Both the position numbers and the translations under genes were made by a program. DNA of 35,097 nucleotides from CAZCGA01 sp964498075. Its GTDB lineage: Bacteria > Desulfobacterota > Binatia > HRBIN30. Positions 18,649-26,934 of the stretch are shown piece by piece; the first letter of the stretch is position 1; every line of letters starts with the position of its first letter. Below the pieces are notes generated by a model. That model was not told the origin of the DNA. It saw nothing but the letters and a program-made list of their open reading frames with translations, and searched no databases. The stretch spans positions 1 to 35,097 of the forward strand of contig CAZCGA010000060.1 in assembly GCA_964498075.1 (NCBI GenBank), written 5' to 3'.

Positions 18649-20306
18649 AGCTCTCCCGCGGCCGCGGCCTGCCGACCCAAGCGCTGCCGGAGCAGAGCCG
18701 TCACCGCCCGCACTTCGTTGCCTCCGAGCATCACCGCAACCATCAGGAACACGCTAACGCCGACGCCGACGGCGGCCAGCAAAACGGCAGCGTGCGTGAT
18801 CAAGTGGCCATGCGCCGCCCAGTCCGTGAGCCCGGCCACGTAGCGGACCGCGGGGACCATGGCGAGGGACGCCACCAGGCTGCGGGCAAAGGAGGGCACA
18901 ACCTCGGCGGCGCCGAGCGGTCCGAGGCGGCGGCGCAGGAACGCCACCAGCAGGATCAGGTTCAGCGTGGCTGCCAGCGACGTCGACAGCGCCAGCCCGG
19001 CGTGTCGCAGGTTGAACGGCGAGATCGTCTGCGTGATCACCGCGATGGCGGCGGCGATGCGCGATCCACCGGTGGCGTGCACGGGACCCATCAGCAGCAG
19101 GCTGAAACAACAGTTCGCGACAAACGCGCAGGCGGCGGTCATCACCGGCGTGCGCGTGTCTTCCATCGCGTAGAAGGCCGGGACGATCAAACGCACCATC
19201 GAGACCGACCACAACCCAACGGCGAACGCCGACAGCGCCTGCGCCGTCAACACCGCTTCCGGGTAGCCGAACGCGCCACGCTGAAAGAGCACAACGGTGA
19301 TCGGCGTCGCCAACGTCATGATGCCGACGGCGGCGGGCAGTGTGATGAAGTTGGTCAGCCGGATGGAGAACGACAGGCTGTGGCGCAGCTCGTCGTACGC
19401 ACCGCGCGCCGCCTGCGCCGAGAAACTCGGGAGCGCCGCGGTGCCCAAGGCGACCGCGAAGATCCCGAGGGGAAACTCGAAGACCCGATCGGCATACCAG
19501 AGGTACGATACGCTCCCGCTCGGCAACACCGACGCGAGGATGGTGTCGATCATGATGTTGATCTGATAGACCGCCGCGCCGAACAGCATCGGTGCCATCA
19601 GCCCGAGCGCGCGCCGCACCGCCTCATGCCCCGGCTGCCAGCGCGGCACGATGCGCACGCCGTGGCGCAGCAACGGCGGTATCTGCACCGCCAGCTGCCA
19701 GACGCCGCCGATGATCACGCCGTACGCCAAGCCCTGCACCGGCACGGCCAGCCGCGGGCAGAGCCAGATCGCCGTGGCGATCATCGACAGGTTCAGGAAG
19801 ATCGGCGACATCGCCGGCGCGGCGAAGTGGCGCAACGAGTTCAGGATGCCGGAGGTCAGCGCCACCAGACTGATCAAGAAGATGTACGGGAAGACGAGGC
19901 GCGTCAGCGTGACCGTGAGGGCGAACTTGCCCGGCTCGTCGACGAAGCCGGGAGCGAAGAGGCTGGTCCACAACGGCGCGAAGATGACGCCGATGGCGGT
20001 GATCACGGTGAGGGCCACCGCCATCAGCGTCGCCAATGCGGAGGCGGCCTCGACCGCCTCTTCACGCGAGCGGTTGGTCAGATAATCGGTGAACACCGGG
20101 ATGAAGGCGACGCTCATCGCCCCCTCGGCGACGAAACGACGCAACAAGTTCGGCAGGCGGAAGGCGACGAAGAAGGCATCGGCAGCCACGCCGGTGCCGA
20201 AGTAGTAGCCGACGACGGCGTCGCGCACCAAGCCGGCGACCCGGCTGATCAGCGTGAAAAAGCCCACGAGCCCTGCGGCGCGGGCGATTTGGCGATTCTC
20301 ACTCAT
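18645..20306 (-). CDS. murJ: Lipid II flippase MurJ
   Basis: A 553-residue integral membrane protein of the MOP superfamily that moves lipid II across the inner membrane for peptidoglycan synthesis. The N-terminus (GLVGFFTLISRVAGLVRDAV) with 'AADAFFVAFRLPNLLRRFVA' and 'EGAMSVAFIPVF' is diagnostic. There are about 14 hydrophobic segments, plus 'LPSGSVSYLWYADRVFEFP' and 'RGAFGYPEAVLTAQAL' in the C-terminal half. Length is normal and no key region is missing. It is divergent from rpsT and converges with mazG. No clear Shine-Dalgarno precedes the ATG. Confidence 0.96.
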   Translation of the reverse strand: MSENRQIARAAGLVGFFTLISRVAGLVRDAVVGYYFGTGVAADAFFVAFRLPNLLRRFVAEGAMSVAFIPVFTDYLTNRSREEAVEAASALATLMAVALTVITAIGVIFAPLWTSLFAPGFVDEPGKFALTVTLTRLVFPYIFLISLVALTSGILNSLRHFAAPAMSPIFLNLSMIATAIWLCPRLAVPVQGLAYGVIIGGVWQLAVQIPPLLRHGVRIVPRWQPGHEAVRRALGLMAPMLFGAAVYQINIMIDTILASVLPSGSVSYLWYADRVFEFPLGIFAVALGTAALPSFSAQAARGAYDELRHSLSFSIRLTNFITLPAAVGIMTLATPITVVLFQRGAFGYPEAVLTAQALSAFAVGLWSVSMVRLIVPAFYAMEDTRTPVMTAACAFVANCCFSLLLMGPVHATGGSRIAAAIAVITQTISPFNLRHAGLALSTSLAATLNLILLVAFLRRRLGPLGAAEVVPSFARSLVASLAMVPAVRYVAGLTDWAAHGHLITHAAVLLAAVGVGVSVFLMVAVMLGGNEVRAVTALLRQRLGRQAAAAGEL

Positions 20307-20384
20307 GCCGCACGAGCGAATTGACGCTCCGTGGGCCCTATGCTACCCACCACGGGCACACTGAGAGACTGAGGAGGAACCACT

Positions 20385-20660
20385 TTGGCCCAGCGTCACA
20401 AATCTGCAATCAAGCGGCACCGCCAGAGCGTCAAGCGCGTCGCCCGCAACCAAATCATCCGCACCCATGTTCGCCACGCCGTGCGCCATTTGCGCGAGAC
20501 CATCGCGAAGAAAGAGGTGGACGCCGCTGCCAGCCAGCTGCAGGCCGTCGTGAAGACCATCGACAAGGCGGTCACCAAAGGCGTGCTCCATCGGAACAAT
20601 GCTTCCCGCCGCATCTCGCGCCTGAGCCAGCAAGTGGCGGCGCTCAAGCAAGCGTCGTAG
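20385..20660 (+). CDS. rpsT: 30S ribosomal protein S20
   Basis: A 91-residue basic, helical protein that binds 16S rRNA in the small subunit. It begins MAQRHKSAIKRHRQSVKR and continues 'NQIIRTHVRHAVRHLRETI', 'TIDKAVTKGVLHRNNASRRI' and SRLSQQV, all standard for bS20. The start codon is TTG (20385) with GAGGAGG (20371-20377) 7 bases upstream. The E. coli gene also starts with UUG, which helps its feedback control, so the rare codon may be functional. A TTGACG at 20321 is a possible -35 box, but its -10 is poor. It ends 2 bases before the convergent lptE stop. Confidence 0.96.
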   Translation: MAQRHKSAIKRHRQSVKRVARNQIIRTHVRHAVRHLRETIAKKEVDAAASQLQAVVKTIDKAVTKGVLHRNNASRRISRLSQQVAALKQAS

Positions 20661-20662
20661 CC

Positions 20663-21253
20663 TCAGAAGTCCTCCACCATCTGGTTGTACACGTCGCGCA
20701 CCGCCTGGCGCAGCAACCGGGCGATGGCGTGGTGCCGTTCGGTCTCGGTGATTTGAATTCTGCTGAACTGCGGGTTCTGGATGTCGGCGGCGTCGAGCGC
20801 CTGTCGCTGGAACTGCGACGAGCTGGTCACCACCACGCTGGCGCTGCTGCTGTACTCGTCGATCTCCCGCAGCTTCCGCGCGCTCCACAAGACGCGTCCG
20901 TCGCTGGCGCGCGTGAGCGTGAGATCCAAGACCAACGCCATTTCGTACTGCACCGCCTGATCGTTGCTGTCGAAGGCGACCGGCCGCAGGTGCAGTTCGC
21001 GGATGGTGCCGCTCAGCACCGCGTCGCCCCCGCCGGCGTCCTCGACCAGCCGGAACTGCCGGCGCTCGTGGATCTCGCGCTCCAGCGCGAATGCCAGCTG
21101 CTGCTCCAAGCCGTACTCGCGCGAGTGATTGGCGAACGCGCCGACGCGCAACGAGTGCACGTCCTGCGGCAAGCCGATTTGCTCCCCGACGAGGTGATAG
21201 CCACACCCCGCGAGCGTCACGAGCAGCAGGACGGCGATGGGGCGCACGCTCAC
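20663..21253 (-). CDS. lptE: LPS-assembly lipoprotein LptE
   Basis: A 196-residue outer-membrane lipoprotein that plugs and supports the LptD translocon for LPS export. The signal peptide is short with a perfect lipobox, LLLVTLAGC, Cys17 being the lipidated residue; GYHLVGEQIGLPQDVHSLRV follows as in LptE. The middle (EYGLEQQLAFALEREI) and end (AIARLLRQAVRDVYNQMVED) match the family. I chose the GTG at 21253, which overlaps the leuS TGA (GTGA). The open frame extends further, but only antisense to other sequence. The gene order leuS-lptE is common; holA, which often follows, is not here, since rpsT converges instead. Confidence 0.88.
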   Translation of the reverse strand: MSVRPIAVLLLVTLAGCGYHLVGEQIGLPQDVHSLRVGAFANHSREYGLEQQLAFALEREIHERRQFRLVEDAGGGDAVLSGTIRELHLRPVAFDSNDQAVQYEMALVLDLTLTRASDGRVLWSARKLREIDEYSSSASVVVTSSSQFQRQALDAADIQNPQFSRIQITETERHHAIARLLRQAVRDVYNQMVEDF

Positions 21254-23664
21254 ACGATCAGGTTGACGAGGCGGCCGGGGACGACGACCCGCCGCCGAAT
21301 CGGCTTGCCGTCGACGTGTGTCCGCACGCCCGCGTCGGCGAGCGCCGCACTGATGATGACGTCGTCGGACGCGTCGCGTTGCACGGCGATGCGCCCGCGG
21401 ACCTTGCCGTTCACTTGCACGACGATCACCGCGGTCTCCTCCACGGTCAGGGCTGGGTCGAAGCTCGGCCAACGGGCGTCGAAGATGCTGGAGGTGTGAC
21501 CGAGCGCTGCCCACAGCTCCTCGCTGACGTGCGGCGCCAACGGGGCGAGCATGATCAGCAGCGTCTCGAGCACCCAGCGGTCCGCGGGACCGAGCCGGCG
21601 GATGTCGTTGAGCAAGGTCATGAGCGCCGCGATGGCGGTGTTGTAGCTCAAGCTCTCGAGGTCGCTCTGCACCTTCTGGATCGCCCGGTGCGTGGCGCGC
21701 TGCAGCGCTTCGGAAGCAATGGCCGTGGAGTCGTGGGCGCTGACCAGGCGCCATACCGCTTCAAGGAACCGGCGCACGCCGGCGATGCCTTCGTCACGGA
21801 AGTCGGCGCTCTCCTCGTAGGGACCGAGGAACATCATGTACATGCGGAAGACGTCTGCGCCGTGCTGATCGAGATAGCGATCCGGTGTGACGACGTTGCC
21901 ACGCGACTTGGACATCTTCGCGCCGTCCTTGATGATCAGGCCGTGGGCGCGGAACTTCTTGAACGGCTCCTCGAACTGCAACAGGCCGATGTCGTGCAGC
22001 ACCATGGTGATGAACCGCGTGTACATGAGGTGCAACACCGCGTGCTCGTTGCCGCCGATGTAGGTGTCCACCGGCAGCCACTTGCGCGTCAGCTCCGGGT
22101 CGATCGGGGCGTCATCACGGTGCGTCGATGGGTAGCGCAGAAAGTACCACGCCGAGTCGAGGAAGGTGTCGGACACGTCGGTCTCGCGGCGCCCCAAGCG
22201 CCCGCACTGCGGACAGGCGACCTCGTAAAAGGATCGGACGCGCGCCAGTGGCGCGACCCCGCTGGCGTCGGGACGGAAGTCTTCGATGTCGGGGAGGACG
22301 ACCGGCAAATCGGTCTCGGGCACCGGCACGATGCCGCACGCGTCGCAGTAGATCATCGGAATGGGCGGTCCCCAGTAGCGCTGGCGCGAGATGCACCAGT
22401 CGTGCAAGCGGTACTCCACGCGTCCCCGACCGGCGCCGCGCTGTGCCAGCCACTCGGTAATGGCACGCTTGGCGGCGTCCGCATCCATGCCGTCGAACGA
22501 GCCGCTGTTGACCACCCGTCCGGGCCCGTCGTACGCCGCGTCGAGCGGCGTCTCGGCGGTTTCCCCTTCCGCCGCGATGACCCGCACGATGGGCAGGCCG
22601 AACACCTGCGCGAACTCGAAGTCGCGCTGATCATGGGCCGGCACCGCCATGATCGCACCCGTCCCGTACTCGGCCAGGACGTAGTCGGCGATCCAGATTG
22701 GGATGCGCGCCTGCGTCGCCGGATTGATGGCGTAGGCGCCGGTGAACACCCCCGTCTTGTCCTTCACCGCACGTCGCGACACCAGGTCCATCCTGGCGGC
22801 ACGCTCGCGGTACGCGATGACAGTGGCGCGTTGCTCCACCGTCGCCAGCGTCTCGACCCAGACGTGCTCCGGGGCCAGCACCATGTAGGTCGCGCCGAAG
22901 ATCGTGTAAGGCCGGGTGGTGAAGATGCGTAGCGCGCGGGCGGAATCCGCCGCCAGCGGGAAATCGATCTCCGCGCCGTCGGAGCGGCCGATCCAGTTGC
23001 GTTGCGCCGTCTTGGTGATGTCCGACCAGTCGATCCAGTCGAGGTTCTTCAGCAGGCGCTCGGCATACTGCGTGATGGCGAAGAACCACTGTGCGGTGAG
23101 GCGCTGCTCCACCTGCGTATCGCCGTGCCGCTCGCAGTAACCGTTGATCACTTGCTCATTGGCGAGCACGGTCCGGCAGCGCGGGCACCAGTTGACGGGC
23201 GCTTTCTTGCGCACCGCCAGGCCGTGCTTGTACAGCTGCAGAAAGATCCATTGGGTCCACCGGTAGTAGCTCGGTTGCGTGGTGTCGACCGCATGCTCCC
23301 AGTCGACCATCAAACCGAGCCGGTCGATCTGACGCTGGAAGTTCGCGGTCGTCTCCCTCATCAGCTGGCGCGGGTTGCGCCCGATGCGCAGCGCGTAGTT
23401 TTCGGTGTGGATGCCGAACGCGTCGAAGCCGATGGGCTCGAAGACGTCGTAGCCCTGCAGACGTCGCAGCCGGGCGTGGATGTCGACACCGGTGAACGCG
23501 TAGGCGTTGCCGACGTGCAGGCCCTCGGCCGAGGGATACGGGAACATCATCAAGGCGTAGTACGGCCGTGCCGCAGCGCGCAGGTCCACCCGATTCGTGT
23601 GCCGCTCACGCCAGAGCCGCTGCCACTTCGCTTCGACGACCGCGGGGTCGTACCGTTCATCCAT
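21250..23664 (-). CDS. leuS: Leucine--tRNA ligase
   Basis: Class Ia synthetase of 804 residues that charges tRNA-Leu. The HIGH-type motif is in PYPSAEGLHVGNAYAF; the KMSKS loop starts at Lys583 (GAKMSKSRGNVV). The CP1 editing domain is present, with FTTRPYTIFGATYMVLAPEH and EYGTGAIMAVPAHDQRD. Cysteine pairs in NWCPRCRTVL and 'YCDACGIV...CPQCGRLG' suggest zinc sites. The C-terminal anticodon and tRNA-binding parts are complete. The frame also offers a GTG at 23676, but GAGGTG (23680-23675) lies 10 bases before the ATG at 23664, giving MDERYDPAVVEAKWQRLW. It overlaps the end of nusB by 8 bases and the lptE start by 4. Confidence 0.96.
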   Translation of the reverse strand: MDERYDPAVVEAKWQRLWRERHTNRVDLRAAARPYYALMMFPYPSAEGLHVGNAYAFTGVDIHARLRRLQGYDVFEPIGFDAFGIHTENYALRIGRNPRQLMRETTANFQRQIDRLGLMVDWEHAVDTTQPSYYRWTQWIFLQLYKHGLAVRKKAPVNWCPRCRTVLANEQVINGYCERHGDTQVEQRLTAQWFFAITQYAERLLKNLDWIDWSDITKTAQRNWIGRSDGAEIDFPLAADSARALRIFTTRPYTIFGATYMVLAPEHVWVETLATVEQRATVIAYRERAARMDLVSRRAVKDKTGVFTGAYAINPATQARIPIWIADYVLAEYGTGAIMAVPAHDQRDFEFAQVFGLPIVRVIAAEGETAETPLDAAYDGPGRVVNSGSFDGMDADAAKRAITEWLAQRGAGRGRVEYRLHDWCISRQRYWGPPIPMIYCDACGIVPVPETDLPVVLPDIEDFRPDASGVAPLARVRSFYEVACPQCGRLGRRETDVSDTFLDSAWYFLRYPSTHRDDAPIDPELTRKWLPVDTYIGGNEHAVLHLMYTRFITMVLHDIGLLQFEEPFKKFRAHGLIIKDGAKMSKSRGNVVTPDRYLDQHGADVFRMYMMFLGPYEESADFRDEGIAGVRRFLEAVWRLVSAHDSTAIASEALQRATHRAIQKVQSDLESLSYNTAIAALMTLLNDIRRLGPADRWVLETLLIMLAPLAPHVSEELWAALGHTSSIFDARWPSFDPALTVEETAVIVVQVNGKVRGRIAVQRDASDDVIISAALADAGVRTHVDGKPIRRRVVVPGRLVNLIV

Positions 23665-24100
23665 CGTCACGCGCACCTCGATCGCCTGCCACTTCCTTCA
23701 CTCCCAACCGCGTTGCGATCTGATCGAGAATCCCGTTCACAAAGGCCGCCGACTCCTCCGTGCCGAAGCGCCGGGCGATCTCGATGGCCTCGTCGATCAC
23801 CACGCTGGTCGGCACGTTGCGGGTCTGACTCAGCTCGTAGGTCGCGAGCCGCAGGATGTTCAGGTCGACGCGCGACAGGCGCTCGAAGCGCCAGTGCTCG
23901 CACGCCTGCGTAATCAGCGCATCGATCGGCTGGCGCTCGGCGCACACACCGATGACCAGCGCCGTGCCGAACTCCTTGGCGCGGTCCCCCGCCTCGCAGT
24001 GGTCCCAGAACCAGCGCAGCGCGGAGGCGGATTCGCCGCTCACGTCGATCTGATACAGGGCTTGAACGGCTAGCTCCCGTCCTTTGCGCCGCGCACCCAT
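23657..24100 (-). CDS. nusB: Transcription antitermination factor NusB
   Basis: A 147-residue all-alpha protein that, with S10 (NusE), binds boxA RNA for rRNA antitermination. It begins MGARRKGRELAVQALYQID; 'VDLNILRLATYEL', 'TSVVIDEAIEIARRFGTEES' and 'FVNGILDQIA' are the standard NusB signatures. The C-terminus has a short charged extension. It follows ribH by 43 bases, the common rib-nusB linkage, and overlaps the leuS start. Confidence 0.95.
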   Translation of the reverse strand: MGARRKGRELAVQALYQIDVSGESASALRWFWDHCEAGDRAKEFGTALVIGVCAERQPIDALITQACEHWRFERLSRVDLNILRLATYELSQTRNVPTSVVIDEAIEIARRFGTEESAAFVNGILDQIATRLGVKEVAGDRGARDDG

Positions 24101-24143
24101 GATTGCAGACTTCGCCTATGGCCGGTCGCCGATCGCGCGTCAC

Positions 24144-24617
24144 TCATCCCAACTGCCGGAGCAGCGTCGCAGTCTCGACGGCGGTCATCGCCGCCTCGAA
24201 CCCCTTGTTCCCCGCGTCATCGCCCGACCGTTGCAGCGCCTGGTCGATGTTTTCGGTCGTGAGGATGCCGAGCGCGATGGGGGTATGTCGCGCCACCTGC
24301 AGCTGCTCCAAGGCGTCGAAGACGGCACGGGCCAGGTAGTCGTGATGTTGCGTCTCCCCGCGTACGATTGCACCGAGACAGACCACCGCATCGAACTTGC
24401 CGCCGTCACTCAGCGAGGCCGCGAACAACGGGATCTCGAACGCGCCCGGCACTTGGACGACTTCGATGTGGTCAGCGGCGGCGCCACACTGCGCCAGCGC
24501 GCGCAGCGCGCCCTGCAACAGCCGCTCGGTCACCACGCTGTTGAAGCGCGACATGATGATGCCGACGCGCAGGTTGGTGGCGTCGAGCGCGCCTTTGTGG
24601 ATCCGGGTGCCGTCCAT
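24144..24617 (-). CDS. ribH: 6,7-dimethyl-8-ribityllumazine synthase
   Basis: A 157-residue enzyme that condenses the pyrimidinedione with 3,4-dihydroxy-2-butanone 4-phosphate, the penultimate riboflavin step; it assembles into pentamers or capsids. Visible landmarks are VGIIMSRFNSVVTERLLQGA, VPGAFEIPL, and GAIVRGETQHHDY with the catalytic His at 91, then GILTTEN and GNKGFEAAM. Length is normal. It follows ribBA by 3 bases. Its four-carbon substrate normally comes from the DHBP-synthase domain of RibBA, which here looks inactive. Confidence 0.95.
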   Translation of the reverse strand: MDGTRIHKGALDATNLRVGIIMSRFNSVVTERLLQGALRALAQCGAAADHIEVVQVPGAFEIPLFAASLSDGGKFDAVVCLGAIVRGETQHHDYLARAVFDALEQLQVARHTPIALGILTTENIDQALQRSGDDAGNKGFEAAMTAVETATLLRQLG

Positions 24618-24620
24618 CGA

Positions 24621-25829
24621 TCACGCCAGCGGCTTCAACTCGGTGAACAGGTGCCCGAGCTTCTGTTGCTTGGTGCGCAGATAACGGATGTTGCCCTGAT
24701 GCGGCGGAATCTCCAGCGGCAGACGCTCGACGACGTCGATGCCGTAGCGCGCCAGGCCGTCGATCTTCTTCGGGTTGTTGGTGAGCAGGCGCACCTTGGT
24801 GACGCCGAGGTCGCGCAGGATTTGCGCGGTGATCCCGTAATCCCGTCCGTCGTCCTTGAAGCCGAGCTCCAGGTTCGCTTCGACCGTGTCACGTCCTTGG
24901 TCCTGCAGTGCGTAGGCGCGGATCTTGTTCGCCAGTCCGATGCCGCGCCCCTCCTGGTGCATGTACACCAGTACGCCCTTGCCGGCGCCGGTGATGATCT
25001 CGATGGCCTTGCGGAGCTGATCGCCGCAGTCGCAGCGCTCCGAGCCGAAGACGTCGCCGGTCAGACATTGCGAGTGAATCCGGACCAGCACCGCGTCCGG
25101 CGAGCGCAGGCGGCCCTTTACCAAGGCGAGATGCTCGTGCGCATCGATGTCGTTGCGATACACGACGGTCCGGAACTTGCCGCCGAACGCCGTCGTGATC
25201 GGGGCGTCGGCGACGCGATGCACCAGCGACTCGTGGCGCAACCGGTGGGCGACGACCTCCGCGACCTCGACGAGCGTCAGGTCGAAGAGCTCGGCGAGTG
25301 CATCCAGATCGGCGCGCGTCGCCAAGGTTCCCTCGTCGTTCAGGATGGCGCACACCGTTGCGGCCGGCTTCAACCCAGCCAGACGGACGAGGTCGACCGC
25401 GGCTTCGGTCAACGCCGCGCGCACCAGCACCCCACCGCTGCGGGCCATGATCGGGAAGATGTGCCCCGGCATGACGATGTCGGCCGGGCTGGCGTCGTCC
25501 TTCATCACTGCCCGAATCGTCGTGGCGCGGTCGGCGGCAGAGATCCCTGTGCTAACGCCCCGGCGGGCTTCGATGGATGCGCCGAACGGGGCGCGGTTGC
25601 CGGTTCCCTCGGGCACCATCAGTGGGATGCCGACCGCCTGCATGCGCTCCGGCGTGAGGCTGAGGCATACCAACCCGCGCGCGTGCGTGGCCATGAAGTT
25701 GATGGCTTCCGGGGTGACCAGCTCGGCCGCCATGCAGACCTGCGCCTCACCGTGTGCGCCGTCGGCCAAGATCACCATGCGGCCGTTACGCAGGTCCTCC
25801 AGTGCCTTATCGATCGCTTGTGCCGTCAT
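24621..25829 (-). CDS. ribBA: RibBA-type protein: intact GTP cyclohydrolase II with a degenerate DHBP synthase domain
   Basis: A 402-residue fusion. The C-terminal GTP cyclohydrolase II (about 205-402) looks active: zinc cysteines C255, C266 and C268 in SQCLTGDVFGSERCDCGDQL, then QEGRGIGLANKIRAYALQD and LLTNNPKKIDGL. The N-terminal DHBP synthase keeps its fold (VTPEAINFMA, TGISAADRATTIRA, MPGHIFPI with His123) but not its chemistry. The usual acidic loop DDEDRENEGD after 'VILVD' is replaced by the shorter DGAHGEAQ (residues 23-30), and the Glu of 'CEI' is Ala161 (VCAILNDEG). I infer that this half no longer makes the four-carbon unit. The start is the ATG at 25829, with AGAGGTGG 9 bases before it, overlapping ribD by 23 bases. 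Confidence 0.93.
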   Translation of the reverse strand: MTAQAIDKALEDLRNGRMVILADGAHGEAQVCMAAELVTPEAINFMATHARGLVCLSLTPERMQAVGIPLMVPEGTGNRAPFGASIEARRGVSTGISAADRATTIRAVMKDDASPADIVMPGHIFPIMARSGGVLVRAALTEAAVDLVRLAGLKPAATVCAILNDEGTLATRADLDALAELFDLTLVEVAEVVAHRLRHESLVHRVADAPITTAFGGKFRTVVYRNDIDAHEHLALVKGRLRSPDAVLVRIHSQCLTGDVFGSERCDCGDQLRKAIEIITGAGKGVLVYMHQEGRGIGLANKIRAYALQDQGRDTVEANLELGFKDDGRDYGITAQILRDLGVTKVRLLTNNPKKIDGLARYGIDVVERLPLEIPPHQGNIRYLRTKQQKLGHLFTELKPLA

Positions 25830-26928
25830 CGTTCGCCACCACCTCTGTAGCAATTAACAGGTCCGTAGCAAATCGCCGCACCTGCAAACGCCCCAGCTGT
25901 AGGGCCTGCCGCAGGCGGCGCACGCCGAGGGAGCCGAGCATCGGCCGCCCGTCGCCGCCGATGAGCTTCGGCGCGTAGAAGAGGAGCAGGCGATCAACCA
26001 CCCCGGCGGCGAGTGCTGCCGCGGCGACTGTCGCCCCGCCTTCGACGAGTACGGACATGACGTTTCGCTGCCCCAAGGCTCGCAGCAGTCGTCGCATCGA
26101 TATCGTCCCGGCGGCAGCCGGCAGACACAGGACCTGGGCGCCGCGGGCTTCGATCTGGCGAACCTTTGCTGCCGAGGCCTGGGGGCCTACGACGACCAGC
26201 GTACCTGCCGCCCCGAGCTTTGTCAGCACCCGTGCCTGCAGCGGCAGGCGCAGGCGGCCGTCGAGGATGACCCGCAGCGGGTTGCGGCCGCCGCGCAGCC
26301 GGCAGGTGAGCTCGGGATCGTCGCGCCGGACGGTTTCGGCGCCGACGAGGATCGCGTCGTGCTCCGCACGCAGGCGATGCACGAAGCGCCGGCTCGTTTC
26401 GTTGGTGATCCAGCGTGACTCGCCGCCGGCGGTGGCGATGCGGCCGTCCAACGACGCTGCCAGCTTCAGCGTCACCAGCGGCAGGCCCGTAGTCACGTGC
26501 TTGCGGAACGCGGCCACCAGCGCGTCGCAGGCGGCTGGCTCGATACCGGTGGTGACGTCGATGCCGGCAGCGCGCAGCCGCGCGACGCCGTTGCCCGGCA
26601 CGGATGGATTCGGGTCGCGGGAGCCGATGACCACGCGCCGCACGCCGGCGGCGATGACGGCGTCGGTGCACGGTGGCGTGCGGCCGTGATGCGCGCAGGG
26701 TTCGAGCGTGACGTACAAGGTGGCGCCGCGCGCTCGCCGGCCGGCGTCGCGTAGCGCTTCGATTTCCCCGTGCGCGAGTCCGGCGCGGTGATGATAGCCA
26801 CGGCCGACCACCGTTCCGTGCGCGACGACCACGGCGCCGACGGGCGGGTTCGGGCTGGTATGACCGAGGCCGCGGCGGCCTTGTCGGAGCGCCTGCCGCA
26901 TATAGCGCGCATCATCGGCGCGGGACAC
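25807..26928 (-). CDS. ribD: Bifunctional riboflavin deaminase/reductase RibD
   Basis: A 373-residue fusion that deaminates and then reduces the GTP cyclohydrolase II product in riboflavin synthesis. The N-terminal zinc deaminase has H53-G-E55 (usually HAE) and 'EPCAHHGRTPPCTDAVIAAG' with Cys78 and Cys87; SPNPPVGAVVV precedes it. The C-terminal reductase (about 150 on) has KLAASLDGRIAT, GESRWITNE, VGAETVRRDDPELTCR and VEGGATVAAAAL. The Ala-to-Gly change inside HAE is mild; the metal ligand and catalytic Glu are kept. It lies 6 bases after nrdR and overlaps ribBA by 23 bases. Riboflavin synthase (ribE), often placed next, is missing. Confidence 0.96.
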   Translation of the reverse strand: MSRADDARYMRQALRQGRRGLGHTSPNPPVGAVVVAHGTVVGRGYHHRAGLAHGEIEALRDAGRRARGATLYVTLEPCAHHGRTPPCTDAVIAAGVRRVVIGSRDPNPSVPGNGVARLRAAGIDVTTGIEPAACDALVAAFRKHVTTGLPLVTLKLAASLDGRIATAGGESRWITNETSRRFVHRLRAEHDAILVGAETVRRDDPELTCRLRGGRNPLRVILDGRLRLPLQARVLTKLGAAGTLVVVGPQASAAKVRQIEARGAQVLCLPAAAGTISMRRLLRALGQRNVMSVLVEGGATVAAAALAAGVVDRLLLFYAPKLIGGDGRPMLGSLGVRRLRQALQLGRLQVRRFATDLLIATEVVANDDGTSDR

Positions 26929-26934
26929 GGCAGC

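Noticed and set aside
18792..20324. 510-codon open frame on the plus strand across murJ
   Set aside because: Lies wholly antisense to murJ, is full of Arg/Gly/Asp/His without domain features, and is typical of the mirror frame in GC-rich DNA.
21091..22932. 613-codon open frame on the plus strand across leuS and lptE
   Set aside because: Antisense shadow of leuS/lptE with biased composition; no recognisable motif.
24084..25850. 588-codon open frame on the plus strand across ribH/ribBA
   Set aside because: Antisense shadow of well-supported rib genes; no family resemblance.
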